Assembly (NCBI RefSeq): GCF_025154015.1
Contig: NZ_JAOAMV010000008.1
Location: forward strand, 1 to 64,000
DNA length: 64,000 nucleotides
Source: Tsuneonella litorea
GTDB taxonomy: Bacteria; Pseudomonadota; Alphaproteobacteria; Sphingomonadales; Sphingomonadaceae
Direction: 5' to 3'
The notes beneath the pieces are model-generated. The model was not told the DNA's origin and ran no database searches. It worked only from the letters and a program-made list of their open reading frames with translations. This document shows positions 44,211-53,415 of this stretch, piece by piece (the stretch's first letter is position 1; every line of letters begins with the position of its first letter). The translations under genes and the position numbers were made by a program.

Positions 44211-44315
44211 TCAGCCAATGCAGGATTGAAGGCTCAGGATCAGCCCTATCAGGGACACTGACGCCAGCACGGCGAACTCAATTCTGATGCCCCAGATTCG
44301 AAGCCAATTCCGCAT
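44211..44315 (-). CDS. small membrane protein, 34 residues
   Basis: A very short frame from the ATG at 44315 that begins 11 bases after the stop of the DUF6961 gene on the same strand. It encodes a basic N-terminus (RNWLRIWGIR) and one clear membrane helix (FAVLASVSLIGLILSL). A moderate GAGG lies upstream. The position suggests it is the third gene of a thermonuclease-DUF6961 operon. No known family. Confidence 0.5.
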   Translation of the reverse strand: MRNWLRIWGIRIEFAVLASVSLIGLILSLQSCIG

Positions 44316-44326
44316 CGTGCCGAGCC

Positions 44327-44521
44327 TCAGTTCGTAGAGCTTTGGCAGCTAAGTTGATCGAAGCGCTCAGCAACAGTCCTCCACGTTGCTATGCCTGCCT
44401 CGCCCCCTTCGTTGGATAGCCGCTGGATTTGCTGCGCGATATACGCGGTTCCTTCTTCGCCATGGTTCTTTTCGACCCAGAGTGCGACGGCCCACAATTC
44501 CTGATCGCGGTTCAGCACCAT
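44327..44521 (-). CDS. DUF6961 family protein
   Basis: A 64-residue soluble helical protein. NRDQELWAVALWVEKNHGEEGTAYIAQQIQRLSNEGGEAGIATW is the pattern of the small DUF6961 proteins common on sphingomonad plasmids and integrative elements. Its function is not known. Its start codon lies just inside the end of the thermonuclease gene (10-base overlap), so translation is coupled. Confidence 0.8.
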   Translation of the reverse strand: MVLNRDQELWAVALWVEKNHGEEGTAYIAQQIQRLSNEGGEAGIATWRTVAERFDQLSCQSSTN

Positions 44522-45063
44522 GGCTCACGTCTCCCGGTCCAGGTTCGCGCCAGGCCTTCGCTGACCAGCTGATCGCCAAGCGAGCGGCCGCCGCGCGTTA
44601 CAACCCGCAACTTGCGACCGTACTGATCCTCGTCTCTGCTTCCGATGGTCCTCAGTTCAAAGGGCCCGCCATTCAGCAATTCGACAAGGCGGTGCGTCGC
44701 GCGCATGCCGAGCTGGTATTCATAGTCGCAACGAGGCTCGCTGATCTCGGGAGTGTCGATGTCGGCAATCCGGATCTTCACGCCATCAAGCCAGAAAGTA
44801 TCCCCATCCACGACGCATGTGCGTCGGATGGGTCCGCAGATGTCGAATTGTGGGGAGCTTGCTTGCTGGAATAAAGCCTGAGGCTGCTGATCGTCGTTAG
44901 CAAGGCTGGCATCATGGACTGGCCAGTTGAGTGCCAGCATCCCTCCAGCAAATACGATCGCGAATGCTCCCAAACCCAACGCGACCTCCTTTCTCAGCTT
45001 CCGGCGCTTCTGTGCCTTCAACGCCTTGCGAAAGTCGAACGGCTCACCGGGGGTCTCATTCAC
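44512..45063 (-). CDS. membrane-anchored thermonuclease (SNase-like), element copy
   Basis: A 183-residue protein: basic N-terminus (KAQKRRKLRKE), one membrane helix (about residues 28-46, ALGLGAFAIVFAGGMLAL) and a staphylococcal-nuclease-like domain with TCVVDGDTFWLDGVKIRIADIDTPEIS and DQYGRKLRVV. It should be a calcium-dependent nuclease facing the periplasm. It ends REPWC, like the chromosomal paralogue at 10504-11112 that ends GGWC. Such genes are frequent on sphingomonad elements; a role in DNA handling during transfer is a guess. Confidence 0.85.
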   Translation of the reverse strand: MNETPGEPFDFRKALKAQKRRKLRKEVALGLGAFAIVFAGGMLALNWPVHDASLANDDQQPQALFQQASSPQFDICGPIRRTCVVDGDTFWLDGVKIRIADIDTPEISEPRCDYEYQLGMRATHRLVELLNGGPFELRTIGSRDEDQYGRKLRVVTRGGRSLGDQLVSEGLARTWTGRREPWC

Positions 45064-45127
45064 TGGCGTTGTCCGTCTTCATTCCGGCACATGATTTCAG
45101 ACAATAGCCGGAAATCAGGTAGTTTCG

Positions 45128-45712
45128 TCAATTGTACGTACCAATTGCTTGCCAACGTCCCAACACAGACCGGACATATTGCGGCGTTTCACCATTGTTG
45201 GGAATGCCGCGTGATCGGGAGACGGCACCTGGGCCAGCATTGTAAGCAGCCAAGGCCAGGTGGACTGCGTCGAACCGGTCCAACATATCGCGAAGGTACC
45301 TGGCGCCACCGTCGATCGATGCAAGAGGGTCATGACGGTTCCGCACGCCCAGTTCTCTCGCCGTGGCCGGCATAAGCTGAGCCAGCCCGGCAGCACCGGC
45401 TGGACTAACAGCCATCGGATTGAAGCGGGACTCAGCCCAGATAAGAGCACGAAGCAGGTTGGTCGGAAGCCCGTACCGGCGCTCGGCCTCGGCTATTGCC
45501 GCCATATACAGGCCTTCCCGGTAGGACACGTTTGCTGGCCCGGCTTGGTAGATTGCAGGAAGATATTCCCTTGCCGGCTGCTGGTCCGCCTTCGGCGGAA
45601 CGATCGCGTGCTCGAACAAGGTGAAATCCTGGGCGCGAACTTGCTGCGAGGAGGTCGCGATCATCCCCAGACAGGCGACCGCTAGCGCGGTCAGACAATT
45701 GAGGCAGTTCAT
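45128..45712 (-). CDS. lytic transglycosylase (VirB1-like)
   Basis: A 194-residue secreted peptidoglycan hydrolase. The signal peptide ends near residue 28 (SQQVRAQ). The SLT domain has LRALIWAESRFNPMAVSPAGAAGLAQLMPATARELGV, with catalytic Glu in WAESRF, and LALAAYNAGPGAV. It opens the cell wall for assembly of envelope machines; on a mobile element it is often the VirB1 of a conjugation system. The ATG at 45712 starts MNCLNCL; the longer frame upstream crosses the promoter region. Divergent from the Toprim gene. Confidence 0.88.
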   Translation of the reverse strand: MNCLNCLTALAVACLGMIATSSQQVRAQDFTLFEHAIVPPKADQQPAREYLPAIYQAGPANVSYREGLYMAAIAEAERRYGLPTNLLRALIWAESRFNPMAVSPAGAAGLAQLMPATARELGVRNRHDPLASIDGGARYLRDMLDRFDAVHLALAAYNAGPGAVSRSRGIPNNGETPQYVRSVLGRWQAIGTYN

Positions 45713-45850
45713 CTCGACTTGTGCTCCATTGATTCGAGTCGAAAGAGAACATAAAAAGAACATGTGCCTGTAGGAAAGCCGCGAATGCCTGCCTTTGGGA
45801 GAGGAGAGGAACGCTGATGAGGGGGCCACTTTACATGCTGAGGAGCTCGC

Positions 45851-46765
45851 ATGTCCCTGTCTGTCCAAACTCATCCCAACCGGTCGCTTGCCGAGACCGC
45901 CCGTCGCATTTGCGAATCGCGAGGGGGCAAATGGTCCGGCACAAAGGGCATGGCCTGTTGCCCCGCGCATGATGACCGCACCCCGTCACTCGGTGTGTCG
46001 CTCGGCCGGCATGCCATCCTCTTCCATTGTTTCGCGGGATGCGATCAGCAGAGAGTGCTGGCTGCTCTGGCGCGTGAAGGCTTCGAGGCACCGGCGCTTT
46101 TTTCAGGTTCTGCGACCACCAACGAGCCCGAATCGACCAGCACCCGCAAACCCTCGGCGGTAGCGCTGAGGATCTGGCGCGATGCACAGCCACTGCGTGC
46201 CAGTCCGGCAAAGGCATATCTTGAAAGCCGCGGCATCCTCGCCGCATCTCCGGCGCTCCGCTTCCATCCACGAACGCCGCTTGGCCCGAAAGGACGGGCC
46301 CGCTTTCTGCCCGCCATGATCGCGGCAGTCAGCCTCGACGATGGCCCGATCGCCATCCACCGCACGTTCCTGTCTACCAAGGCCTCAGGCAAGGCCGCTT
46401 TCGACAAACCTAAGCGCGCACTCGGCGCGCCCGGGCAAGCTGCTGTCCGCCTCTTCGCTCCGGCCTCCGGAAAGCTCGGCCTTGCCGAGGGGATCGAGAG
46501 CGCGATGTCGGCCTACGCTCTTACTGGAATTCCCGTCTGGGCGACCCTTGGCAATGAGCGATTCGGTCTCGTCAGAGTGCCCGAGAGCGTGACCGAGCTT
46601 CATCTTTTCGTCGATCACGATGCTGGCGGCGAGCTGGCTGCATCGCGTGGCATTGAAGCTCATGCCCGCGATGGGCGGACGATCCAGGTCCGCAATCCAT
46701 CCTCACGCGATACCGACTGGAACGATGAACTCACAGCATGGCTGCGCCGCAAGGCGGCGCGGTAG
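45851..46765 (+). CDS. Toprim domain protein with CHC2-type zinc finger
   Basis: A 304-residue primase-like protein. The N-terminal finger has CCPAHDDRTPSLGVSLG and FHCFAGCDQQ, with Cys and His in CHC2 spacing. The middle (about residues 95-190) is the DUF7146-type spacer. The Toprim domain has LAEGIESAMSA (catalytic Glu) and LHLFVDHDAGGELAA (Asp pair). It resembles plasmid primase or helicase-loader proteins of alphaproteobacterial elements. Followed by the strawberry-notch gene 75 bases on. Confidence 0.87.
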   Translation: MSLSVQTHPNRSLAETARRICESRGGKWSGTKGMACCPAHDDRTPSLGVSLGRHAILFHCFAGCDQQRVLAALAREGFEAPALFSGSATTNEPESTSTRKPSAVALRIWRDAQPLRASPAKAYLESRGILAASPALRFHPRTPLGPKGRARFLPAMIAAVSLDDGPIAIHRTFLSTKASGKAAFDKPKRALGAPGQAAVRLFAPASGKLGLAEGIESAMSAYALTGIPVWATLGNERFGLVRVPESVTELHLFVDHDAGGELAASRGIEAHARDGRTIQVRNPSSRDTDWNDELTAWLRRKAAR

Positions 46766-46840
46766 AGGAGAGAAGGCTTCTCGAATTCCTGATCCGGCAG
46801 AGGGCGTGTCCCGATGCCTTCATCAGGAGGACGAATTGCC

Positions 46841-49800
46841 ATGTTTCAATCAGACCTGTTTCCCGCCGGCGAGCAGTTGCCGTCAATGCCCCTGGCCTAT
46901 GCCATCGGCACCCGAGTTTCCGCGCTTCTTGCTTCGGGACGTCACCTTTCCCGTGTCGATATCGCCGGCCTTTTCGCCGAAGAGACCGGTGTTCTGGACT
47001 GGGGAGGTGGCTGGACCATCGACGACTACAACAACGCGGTCGAGATCGGCGCACTGCTCTGGCTTCGGGAGTCCTCACGCATCGATCTGGCAACAAGCGT
47101 GCAAGAAGCCGACGCGCGGTTCGACTGGCTCGAAGCTGCCTTGCCGCCGCGGCACGTTCGCAGCGAAGCACAGGTCGAGCTCCAGCAGTTCTCGACCCCG
47201 CCGATGCTGGCTTGGCAGATGGCTAAGGCCGCAGCTGTCTCTGCGCAAGACACCCTACTCGAACCGTCCGCAGGCAATGGTGCCCTTGCGCTGTGGGGCA
47301 GCGTTCAGAACGCCTCGTTGGTCCTCAACGAGATCGATCCTGCAAGACGAGACAGCCTGGGCCACATCTTCGCTTCGGCCGCGATCACTAGGCATGACGG
47401 GGAACTGATCGCCGACCTGCATCGCGGTCCTGTTCCGTCGGTCGTGCTGATGAACCCGCCGTTCGCTCACAGCCTGGAACGCGGCAAGGACGGTGAGACC
47501 GCTATGCGTCACCTACGCGGTGCAATCCGGGCCGCTGCTAATCAGGCGAGGATCGTCGCCATTATGCCTGAAGGCTTCGACGCCTCCACCTTCGCCATGG
47601 GACAGGACGAAGCATCGCTGCTCCTCGATGTTCGCCTGCAGCAGATGTTTCGCCGGACAGGGACGGGGATCGCCGTTCGCCTCGTCGTCATCGATAAAGT
47701 GCCTACTGCGCCGGAGCCAGCGATCAGCGGAGATACCTGCGACCTGATCGCGCTCCATGAACTTGTCACCGAGCTTCCGCCACGAGCGCGAATTTGCGCC
47801 AGCCTCCATCGACTGCCAGTCGGCAAGCCAGTGCGCCTCGTTGGCAAGACTTCGACCCAACGCACGCCGATCCGACCGGTGGCGCCTTTCGCAGCATCAG
47901 CCGCAACCACAGCGAATGCGATCGATCTTACCTATTCGGTCTTGGCCGACCCCGCGCCTGTGCCCGAACAGGCAGGCATCTACCTGCCTTACCGGCCCAG
48001 CCGCATCGCCTTCGAACATGCGCCGGTCCATCCCACCCCGCTCGTGGAATCGGTCGCCATGGGTTCGGTCGCGGCACCGCAGCCCGATGTTTGCCCGCGC
48101 CTTCCCGCAGGTTGGCAGGCCGATTGCCTGCTGTCCGAAGCGCAATGCGAGACGCTGGTCTACTCTGCCCAGGCATTTGCGCGCGATCTTCCGGGTCAGT
48201 TCAAGGTGAGCCAGGAAGGCACCTCGCTGGAACTCTCCGAGGACGGACACTCCTACCGCCAAGGCTTCTTCCTCGGCGACGGAACAGGAGCGGGCAAAGG
48301 ACGGCAGATCGCAGCGGTCATCATGGACCGCTGGCTCGCAGACGAACGCCGCCATGTCTGGATCACCAAGAACGAGGCGCTGCTCGAAGATGCACGCCGC
48401 GACTGGGAAGCGCTTGGCGGCCTCCCGCTCGATCTCCAGCCGCTCTCGCGCTGGAAACTTGGGTCTGGCGTAACGATGTCGGAAGGCATCCTCTTCGTCA
48501 CCTATCCGACGCTGCGATCGGGGCGCGCCGAGGATACGCGGCTTGACCAGATCCTTGCCTGGGCGGGTGAAGACTACGATGGCGTGATCGCTTTCGACGA
48601 AGCCCACGCTATGGCCAACGCGCTCGGGATCTCTTCAGCACGCGGCAAGGTCAAGGGCTCCGAACAAGGGATGGCGGGTCTCAGGTTGCAGAACCATCTC
48701 CCGCGCGCCCGGGTGCTCTACGCGTCTGCCACTGGCGCCTCGGATATCGCTAACCTCGGTTACACCTCACGGCTTGGCCTCTGGGGACCGGAGACCGCCT
48801 TTCCGACCCACGAGGCGTTCATGACCGAGATCCGCGCCGGCGGAGTGGCGGCGATGGAGCTCGTCGCCCGCGACCTCAAGGCCCAGGGCCTCTATCTTGC
48901 CCGTGCGCTGTCCTTCGCCGGGGTCGAGTACGAAATCCTCGAACACAGCCTGACCGAAGCGCAGGTGCGGATCTACGATGCCTATGCCGATGCCTGGGCG
49001 ATCATTCACCGCAACCTCGAAGCTGCGCTCGAAGCAACCCGCGTGGTCGATGAGGACAGCGGCGATACGCTCAATCGCAATGCCAAGGCTGCGGCGCTGT
49101 CGATCTTCGAAGGCACCAAACAGCGCTTCTTTGCCCAGCTCCTACTTTCGATGAAATTGCCTAGCCTGATCCCCGCCATGGAAGCGGCGCTTGGCGAAGA
49201 CCATTCGATTGTCGTGCAGCTGGTCTCGACCGCGGAGGCCATGCTCGACCGACGCCTTGATGACCTCACCGACGAGGAGCGAGAAGCGCTCGATATCGAT
49301 CTGTCCCCGCGCGAATACGTCATCGACTACCTTACCAAGAGCTTTCCGGTGCGATTGATGCAGGTTTTCGCCGACGAGGACGGCAATCTTCGCTCCGAGG
49401 CGATGAGTGACGAGGAGGGCAATCCCGTCTTCTGCCAGCTCGCCATTGCCGCGCGCGATGCGCTGATCGAGCAGCTCTGCGCGCTGCCGCCCATCGCCAC
49501 TGCGCTTGACGCGATTATCGAGCACTTCGGAACCGACGCCGTGGCCGAGGTCACAGGTCGGACCCGCAGGCTGGTCCTGAGCCGCGATGGTCAGCAGCGC
49601 CTCGAACGGCGAAGCCCCAGTGCCAATGTTGCCGAAGCGCAAAGCTTCATGGAAGGGACCAAGCGCATCCTGGTCTTCTCGGATGCAGGTGGCACGGGAC
49701 GTTCCTACCATGCCGACCTTGGCTGCCGAAACCAGCAGCGCCGGGTTCATTTCCTGCTCGAACCGGGCTGGCGCGCCGACAACGCGATCCAGGGTCTTGG

Positions 49801-51088
49801 TCGTACGAACCGCACCAATCAGGCCTCGGCCCCGCTGTTCCGCCCGGTCACCACCGATGTGAAGGGCGAGCGCCGGTTCATCTCGACTATTGCGCGTCGG
49901 CTTGATGCTCTCGGCGCGCTTACTCGTGGCCAGCGCCAGACCGGCGGACAGAACCTGTTCGACCCGGCAGACAATCTCGAAAGCGACTATGCGCGCGATG
50001 CGCTCAGCCGCTGGTTCCAGCTGCTCTATGACGGCAAGCTCGAAGCCACGAGCTTCGGCCAATTCGTCGAGCGAACGGGCCTCCGTCTCGAAAACCCAGA
50101 TGGGGGGCTGACCGACAATCTCCCCACGATCCAGCGCTGGCTAAACCGCATTCTCGCGCTACCGATCGCGCTCCAGAACGGAATCTTTGACGAATATCTC
50201 GGGTTGGTAGAGGCGCGGATCGAAGCCGCGCGCGAGGCCGGAACGCTCGACCAGGGACTGGAAACCGTGAGGGTTGATCGCTTCACGGTCCTTGCCGACG
50301 AACTTCTCCGCACCGATCCCGTGACCAGAGCGGAGACCCGCCTCGTCTCGCTCGAAGTAACGAGGCACCTTCGGCCTCTACGCTTGCAGCGCCTAGTACG
50401 CATGCACGAGATCGGCAGCCCGCACGCGATCCCGATGCGCAATGCGCGCTCTGGCATGGTCGCACTGTCGGTTCCGGCCCGACGCCTCATTGCTGACGAC
50501 GGGGCCGTGATCGAACGCCGCCGCCTGCTGCGCCCGCTCAAGTCCGCGAACTGGACACTTGAGGCACTCGTTGAGAGCCACTGGGAAGAAATTGGCGTCA
50601 CCGCGTTCACGAGCGCCTGGCGGGCCGAGGAAGAGGAGGCCGCTGCTTCACCGGTGACCGAGCGCGTCCATCTCGCCACCGGGCTGTTGCTTCCGGTGTG
50701 GAAGCGCCTGCCTGGCGATCATGTCCGCGTCGCTCGGCTCGTTGCCGAGGACGGCCAGTCGATCATTGGGCGTGAAGTGCTCGATATCGATCTCGCCGCA
50801 ATCGCTGAGACCTTTGGTCTTTCCGGAGCTACCGGACCGGCGCCTGAGCAGATCGGCAACCTCGTCATCGCCAGCGGCAAGCCGCTGGGCCTCGCAAGCC
50901 ACGATGCCTTGACCGTCAAGCGATCGCTGGTCGGCGGCGAACAGCGGCTTGAACTGACCGGGTTCTCGCCCGATCGGCTCGACTGGTACAAGGGCAAAGG
51001 CTGCTTCACCGAGATCATCCGCTACCGCACGCGCCTGTTTGTCCCGGTGTCGAATGCCTCGTCGGTTCTCCCCGCGCTTGCCGCCTGA
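46841..51088 (+). CDS. strawberry-notch-type helicase with N-terminal methylase motif
   Basis: A 1415-residue cytoplasmic protein. Residues about 110-290 look like an adenine-methylase fold: DTLLEPSAGNGALALW for SAM and VVLMNPPFAHS (about 205) as the catalytic NPPF. From about 440 the strawberry-notch helicase follows, with a P-loop GDGTGAGKGRQIA near 480 and FDEAHAM near 586, and FSDAGGTGRSYHADL and GLGRTNRTNQ in the C-terminal half. It is the largest gene on the element and shares a strand run with the Toprim and ParB-like genes. AGGAGG lies 10 bases before the ATG. Role in element DNA metabolism is inferred. Confidence 0.88.
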   Translation: MFQSDLFPAGEQLPSMPLAYAIGTRVSALLASGRHLSRVDIAGLFAEETGVLDWGGGWTIDDYNNAVEIGALLWLRESSRIDLATSVQEADARFDWLEAALPPRHVRSEAQVELQQFSTPPMLAWQMAKAAAVSAQDTLLEPSAGNGALALWGSVQNASLVLNEIDPARRDSLGHIFASAAITRHDGELIADLHRGPVPSVVLMNPPFAHSLERGKDGETAMRHLRGAIRAAANQARIVAIMPEGFDASTFAMGQDEASLLLDVRLQQMFRRTGTGIAVRLVVIDKVPTAPEPAISGDTCDLIALHELVTELPPRARICASLHRLPVGKPVRLVGKTSTQRTPIRPVAPFAASAATTANAIDLTYSVLADPAPVPEQAGIYLPYRPSRIAFEHAPVHPTPLVESVAMGSVAAPQPDVCPRLPAGWQADCLLSEAQCETLVYSAQAFARDLPGQFKVSQEGTSLELSEDGHSYRQGFFLGDGTGAGKGRQIAAVIMDRWLADERRHVWITKNEALLEDARRDWEALGGLPLDLQPLSRWKLGSGVTMSEGILFVTYPTLRSGRAEDTRLDQILAWAGEDYDGVIAFDEAHAMANALGISSARGKVKGSEQGMAGLRLQNHLPRARVLYASATGASDIANLGYTSRLGLWGPETAFPTHEAFMTEIRAGGVAAMELVARDLKAQGLYLARALSFAGVEYEILEHSLTEAQVRIYDAYADAWAIIHRNLEAALEATRVVDEDSGDTLNRNAKAAALSIFEGTKQRFFAQLLLSMKLPSLIPAMEAALGEDHSIVVQLVSTAEAMLDRRLDDLTDEEREALDIDLSPREYVIDYLTKSFPVRLMQVFADEDGNLRSEAMSDEEGNPVFCQLAIAARDALIEQLCALPPIATALDAIIEHFGTDAVAEVTGRTRRLVLSRDGQQRLERRSPSANVAEAQSFMEGTKRILVFSDAGGTGRSYHADLGCRNQQRRVHFLLEPGWRADNAIQGLGRTNRTNQASAPLFRPVTTDVKGERRFISTIARRLDALGALTRGQRQTGGQNLFDPADNLESDYARDALSRWFQLLYDGKLEATSFGQFVERTGLRLENPDGGLTDNLPTIQRWLNRILALPIALQNGIFDEYLGLVEARIEAAREAGTLDQGLETVRVDRFTVLADELLRTDPVTRAETRLVSLEVTRHLRPLRLQRLVRMHEIGSPHAIPMRNARSGMVALSVPARRLIADDGAVIERRRLLRPLKSANWTLEALVESHWEEIGVTAFTSAWRAEEEEAAASPVTERVHLATGLLLPVWKRLPGDHVRVARLVAEDGQSIIGREVLDIDLAAIAETFGLSGATGPAPEQIGNLVIASGKPLGLASHDALTVKRSLVGGEQRLELTGFSPDRLDWYKGKGCFTEIIRYRTRLFVPVSNASSVLPALAA

Positions 51089-51128
51089 TCCCTCGGGCAG
51101 ACCCCAATCTCAGAATGAGAGTGGAGGG

Positions 51129-51141
51129 AGCCCTTTGGGCT
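51129..51141 (+). promoter_or_regulatory. leader stem-loop before the parB-like gene
   Basis: AGCCC-TTT-GGGCT forms a small perfect hairpin 51 bases before the ATG at 51193, followed by an ATCAGGAG ribosome-binding site. It is one of five such leaders on the element. Confidence 0.35.
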
Positions 51142-51192
51142 TGTGGGCCTCGTGATCCTCACCTGCGCCTTCATTCCATCAGGAGAACACCC

Positions 51193-53166
51193 ATGATCCA
51201 GTCGATTCCTTTGAAGAAGCTCGTCCCGAGCCCGCGCAACGTTCGCAAGTCGAGCGACGTGCTGGCCGGCCTCCAGCTGCGGGCAGACATCGCCGCGCGC
51301 GGCCTGCTGCAAAACCTCGTCGTGCGCAAAGGAAAGCGCGGCAAGTTCGAGGTCGAGACCGGCGGTCGCCGTCTCGCCGCGCTACAGGCGCTGGCTGAAG
51401 AGGGCACCTTACCCGAGAACCATGAAGTTACCTGCCTCGTCATCGAAGGCGAGGAAAGCGAGGTGCGCGAAGCCAGCCTTGCCGAGAACTTCCAGCGTCT
51501 CGCGATGAATCCGGCCGACGAGGCGCAGGCCTTCGCTTCCATCATCGAGGCAGGGGCTACCACCGAAGACGTGGCGCGCCGCTTCGGCCTCACGGTCCGT
51601 TTCGTCGAAGGACGTCTGCGCCTGGCAAGTCTCGCGCCCTGCGTCTTCGAAGCGCTCGCCGAAGGCACAATCACGCTCGACATGGCCAAGGCCTACGGCG
51701 CGATCTCAGATGTCGAGCGCCAGGCGCATGTCTATGCCGAACTGCAGGACGCCTGGTACCAGATCACGCCCGACACGATCCGCCGCATGGTGCTCGATGC
51801 CACGGTGCGCGGTTCGGATCCGCGAGCCGTGCTCGTCGGACGCGATGCCTACCTCGCCGCAGGCGGCCGGATCGAGCGCGAACTGTTCGACGATGACGCC
51901 AGCGAAAGCTGGATCGATGTCGCGCTGCTCGAAGACCTCGCGCACAAGGCCATGGAAGAGGCGGCGGAAAAGACCGCGCTCGAATATGGCCTAGCCTGGG
52001 TGCGCCCGACCCTTGGCACCTATGTCAGCCATGACCTTGTTGAAGGTCTCGGTCGCTTGCCCTGCGAGCCTGCCCCGATGACCGAGCAGGAAGCGCAGGA
52101 GCTCGGCGAACTTGAATCTGACTACGACCGCGTCGCCGCCGTGCTCGAAGACGAAGACAGCGACGAGGAGGAGATCGCCAAAGCCGAACGCGAACTGGTC
52201 GTCATCGACCGGGCCATGCGGGAGCTCAATGATCGTCCCCCTGTGCTTGCCGACGAACTGAAACAGGAGGCCGGTGCCTTCCTCGTCCTCTCGCGCAATG
52301 GCGAGCCGACACTGGTCCCGCAGTTTTACACCGAGACCGAAGTCGTCGCCGACGAAGGTGTGGTCGAGGCCATCGAGGAAAGCAAGGCGGTGAAGACCAA
52401 GGGGAGCGCGCTGTCGCAGCGTCTTCTCGACGAGCTCGCAATGCAGCGCCGCGACATCCTGGCCATCCATCTCGCCAACGATCCCGCACTGGCGCTCGAC
52501 TTCATGGTCTTCACGCTCGCCGATGCCGATGGGCACGACTGGCGCGCCAAGAAAACGTCGACACTTGTCGGCTCTGTCGCGTCGGGGCCTGTCACCGGGT
52601 TCGAGGCAAAGGATGCACCGGCGAGTGCTGCGCTAGCAGAGTTTGCCGGGTCGCTGGATGAAAGCTGGCGTGCTGGTGAAAGCGATGTCGAGCGGTTTGC
52701 GAGTTTCCGAGCGCTTTCCGATGAGGCGCGCTCGGCCTGGCTTGGCCATGTCATCTCGCGCACACTCATTGCCAGTCTTGCTTGCGAAGGCGAGCGCTCG
52801 GTGCCGATGCACGAGGCGCTGGGCTCCCTCCTCGAAATCGAGACTGCTCATTGGTGGCGCCCCACGGCGGCCAACTACTTCGACCGCGTGGCCAAGGCCC
52901 GCACGCTCGAGGCGCTCGATGCCGCCGGCGGTCCCGAACTGGTCAGTCGGTACGCTGCTTCGAAGAAGGCTGAGCTTGCGAGCGCTGCCGAACGCATCTT
53001 CTCGGGCAACTTCATTGGAGAGCCCGGGGTCAAGGAACGGGCGCAGGCTTGGGTGCCTTCGATTATGCGTTTTGCCGGTGTCGAAGAGGTCGAACCGGTC
53101 GACGCCGAACCGAATGAGCCAGTCGGCGACGTTCCAACTGACGAGATTGCCGAGCAGGCTGCCTGA
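51193..53166 (+). CDS. ParB/RepB/Spo0J family protein
   Basis: A 657-residue ParB-like protein. IQSIPLKKLVPSPRNVRKS, the ParB box GLLQNLVVRKG, FEVETGGRRLAALQAL and EASLAENFQRLAMNPADEAQAFASI form the N-terminal CTPase/nuclease domain, and the helix-turn-helix is in TTEDVARRFGLTVRFVEGRLRLASL. A long C-terminal part with acidic and helical stretches follows, as in the large plasmid ParB proteins of sphingomonads. No parA lies beside it, so it may act in gene control or replication rather than partition. Confidence 0.9.
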   Translation: MIQSIPLKKLVPSPRNVRKSSDVLAGLQLRADIAARGLLQNLVVRKGKRGKFEVETGGRRLAALQALAEEGTLPENHEVTCLVIEGEESEVREASLAENFQRLAMNPADEAQAFASIIEAGATTEDVARRFGLTVRFVEGRLRLASLAPCVFEALAEGTITLDMAKAYGAISDVERQAHVYAELQDAWYQITPDTIRRMVLDATVRGSDPRAVLVGRDAYLAAGGRIERELFDDDASESWIDVALLEDLAHKAMEEAAEKTALEYGLAWVRPTLGTYVSHDLVEGLGRLPCEPAPMTEQEAQELGELESDYDRVAAVLEDEDSDEEEIAKAERELVVIDRAMRELNDRPPVLADELKQEAGAFLVLSRNGEPTLVPQFYTETEVVADEGVVEAIEESKAVKTKGSALSQRLLDELAMQRRDILAIHLANDPALALDFMVFTLADADGHDWRAKKTSTLVGSVASGPVTGFEAKDAPASAALAEFAGSLDESWRAGESDVERFASFRALSDEARSAWLGHVISRTLIASLACEGERSVPMHEALGSLLEIETAHWWRPTAANYFDRVAKARTLEALDAAGGPELVSRYAASKKAELASAAERIFSGNFIGEPGVKERAQAWVPSIMRFAGVEEVEPVDAEPNEPVGDVPTDEIAEQAA

Positions 53167-53196
53167 CCCCTCCTGACAGGCCCAGGTCACTCGGCG

Positions 53197-53230
53197 GGCG
53201 GTCCGTCCCAATCGGGACGGGCCGCCTTTT
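53197..53230 (+). terminator. rho-independent terminator of the ParB-like gene
   Basis: A 13-base stem (GGCGGTCCGTCCC at 53197-53209 pairing with 53214-53226, one G-T pair) around AATC, followed by TTTT. It lies 30 bases after the stop and separates the element core from the cargo region. Confidence 0.85.
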
Positions 53231-53307
53231 CGTATTCTCCCGGTCCCGCGTTCGACACGATACTTCTGGAACCTGACATTCTTAGCGCTGAGGCCGCCTG
53301 TTAGCAG

Positions 53308-53328
53308 CCGCCAACATTGCCGTCATTC
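53308..53328 (+). repeat. imperfect direct repeat flanking the DUF4062 gene, left copy
   Basis: CCGCCAACATTGCCGTCATTC matches 19 of 21 bases with 54568-54588 on the other side of the DUF4062 gene. The two copies bracket the gene and its promoter. Confidence 0.5.
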
Positions 53329-53415
53329 TAATCCCTCACATGGCATCTTGGTAACTGTCGTTTGTTCAGGCGGTCTCTCGGTGGACAAAGCGTGATCCCA
53401 CCTTAAATTTGCCCG

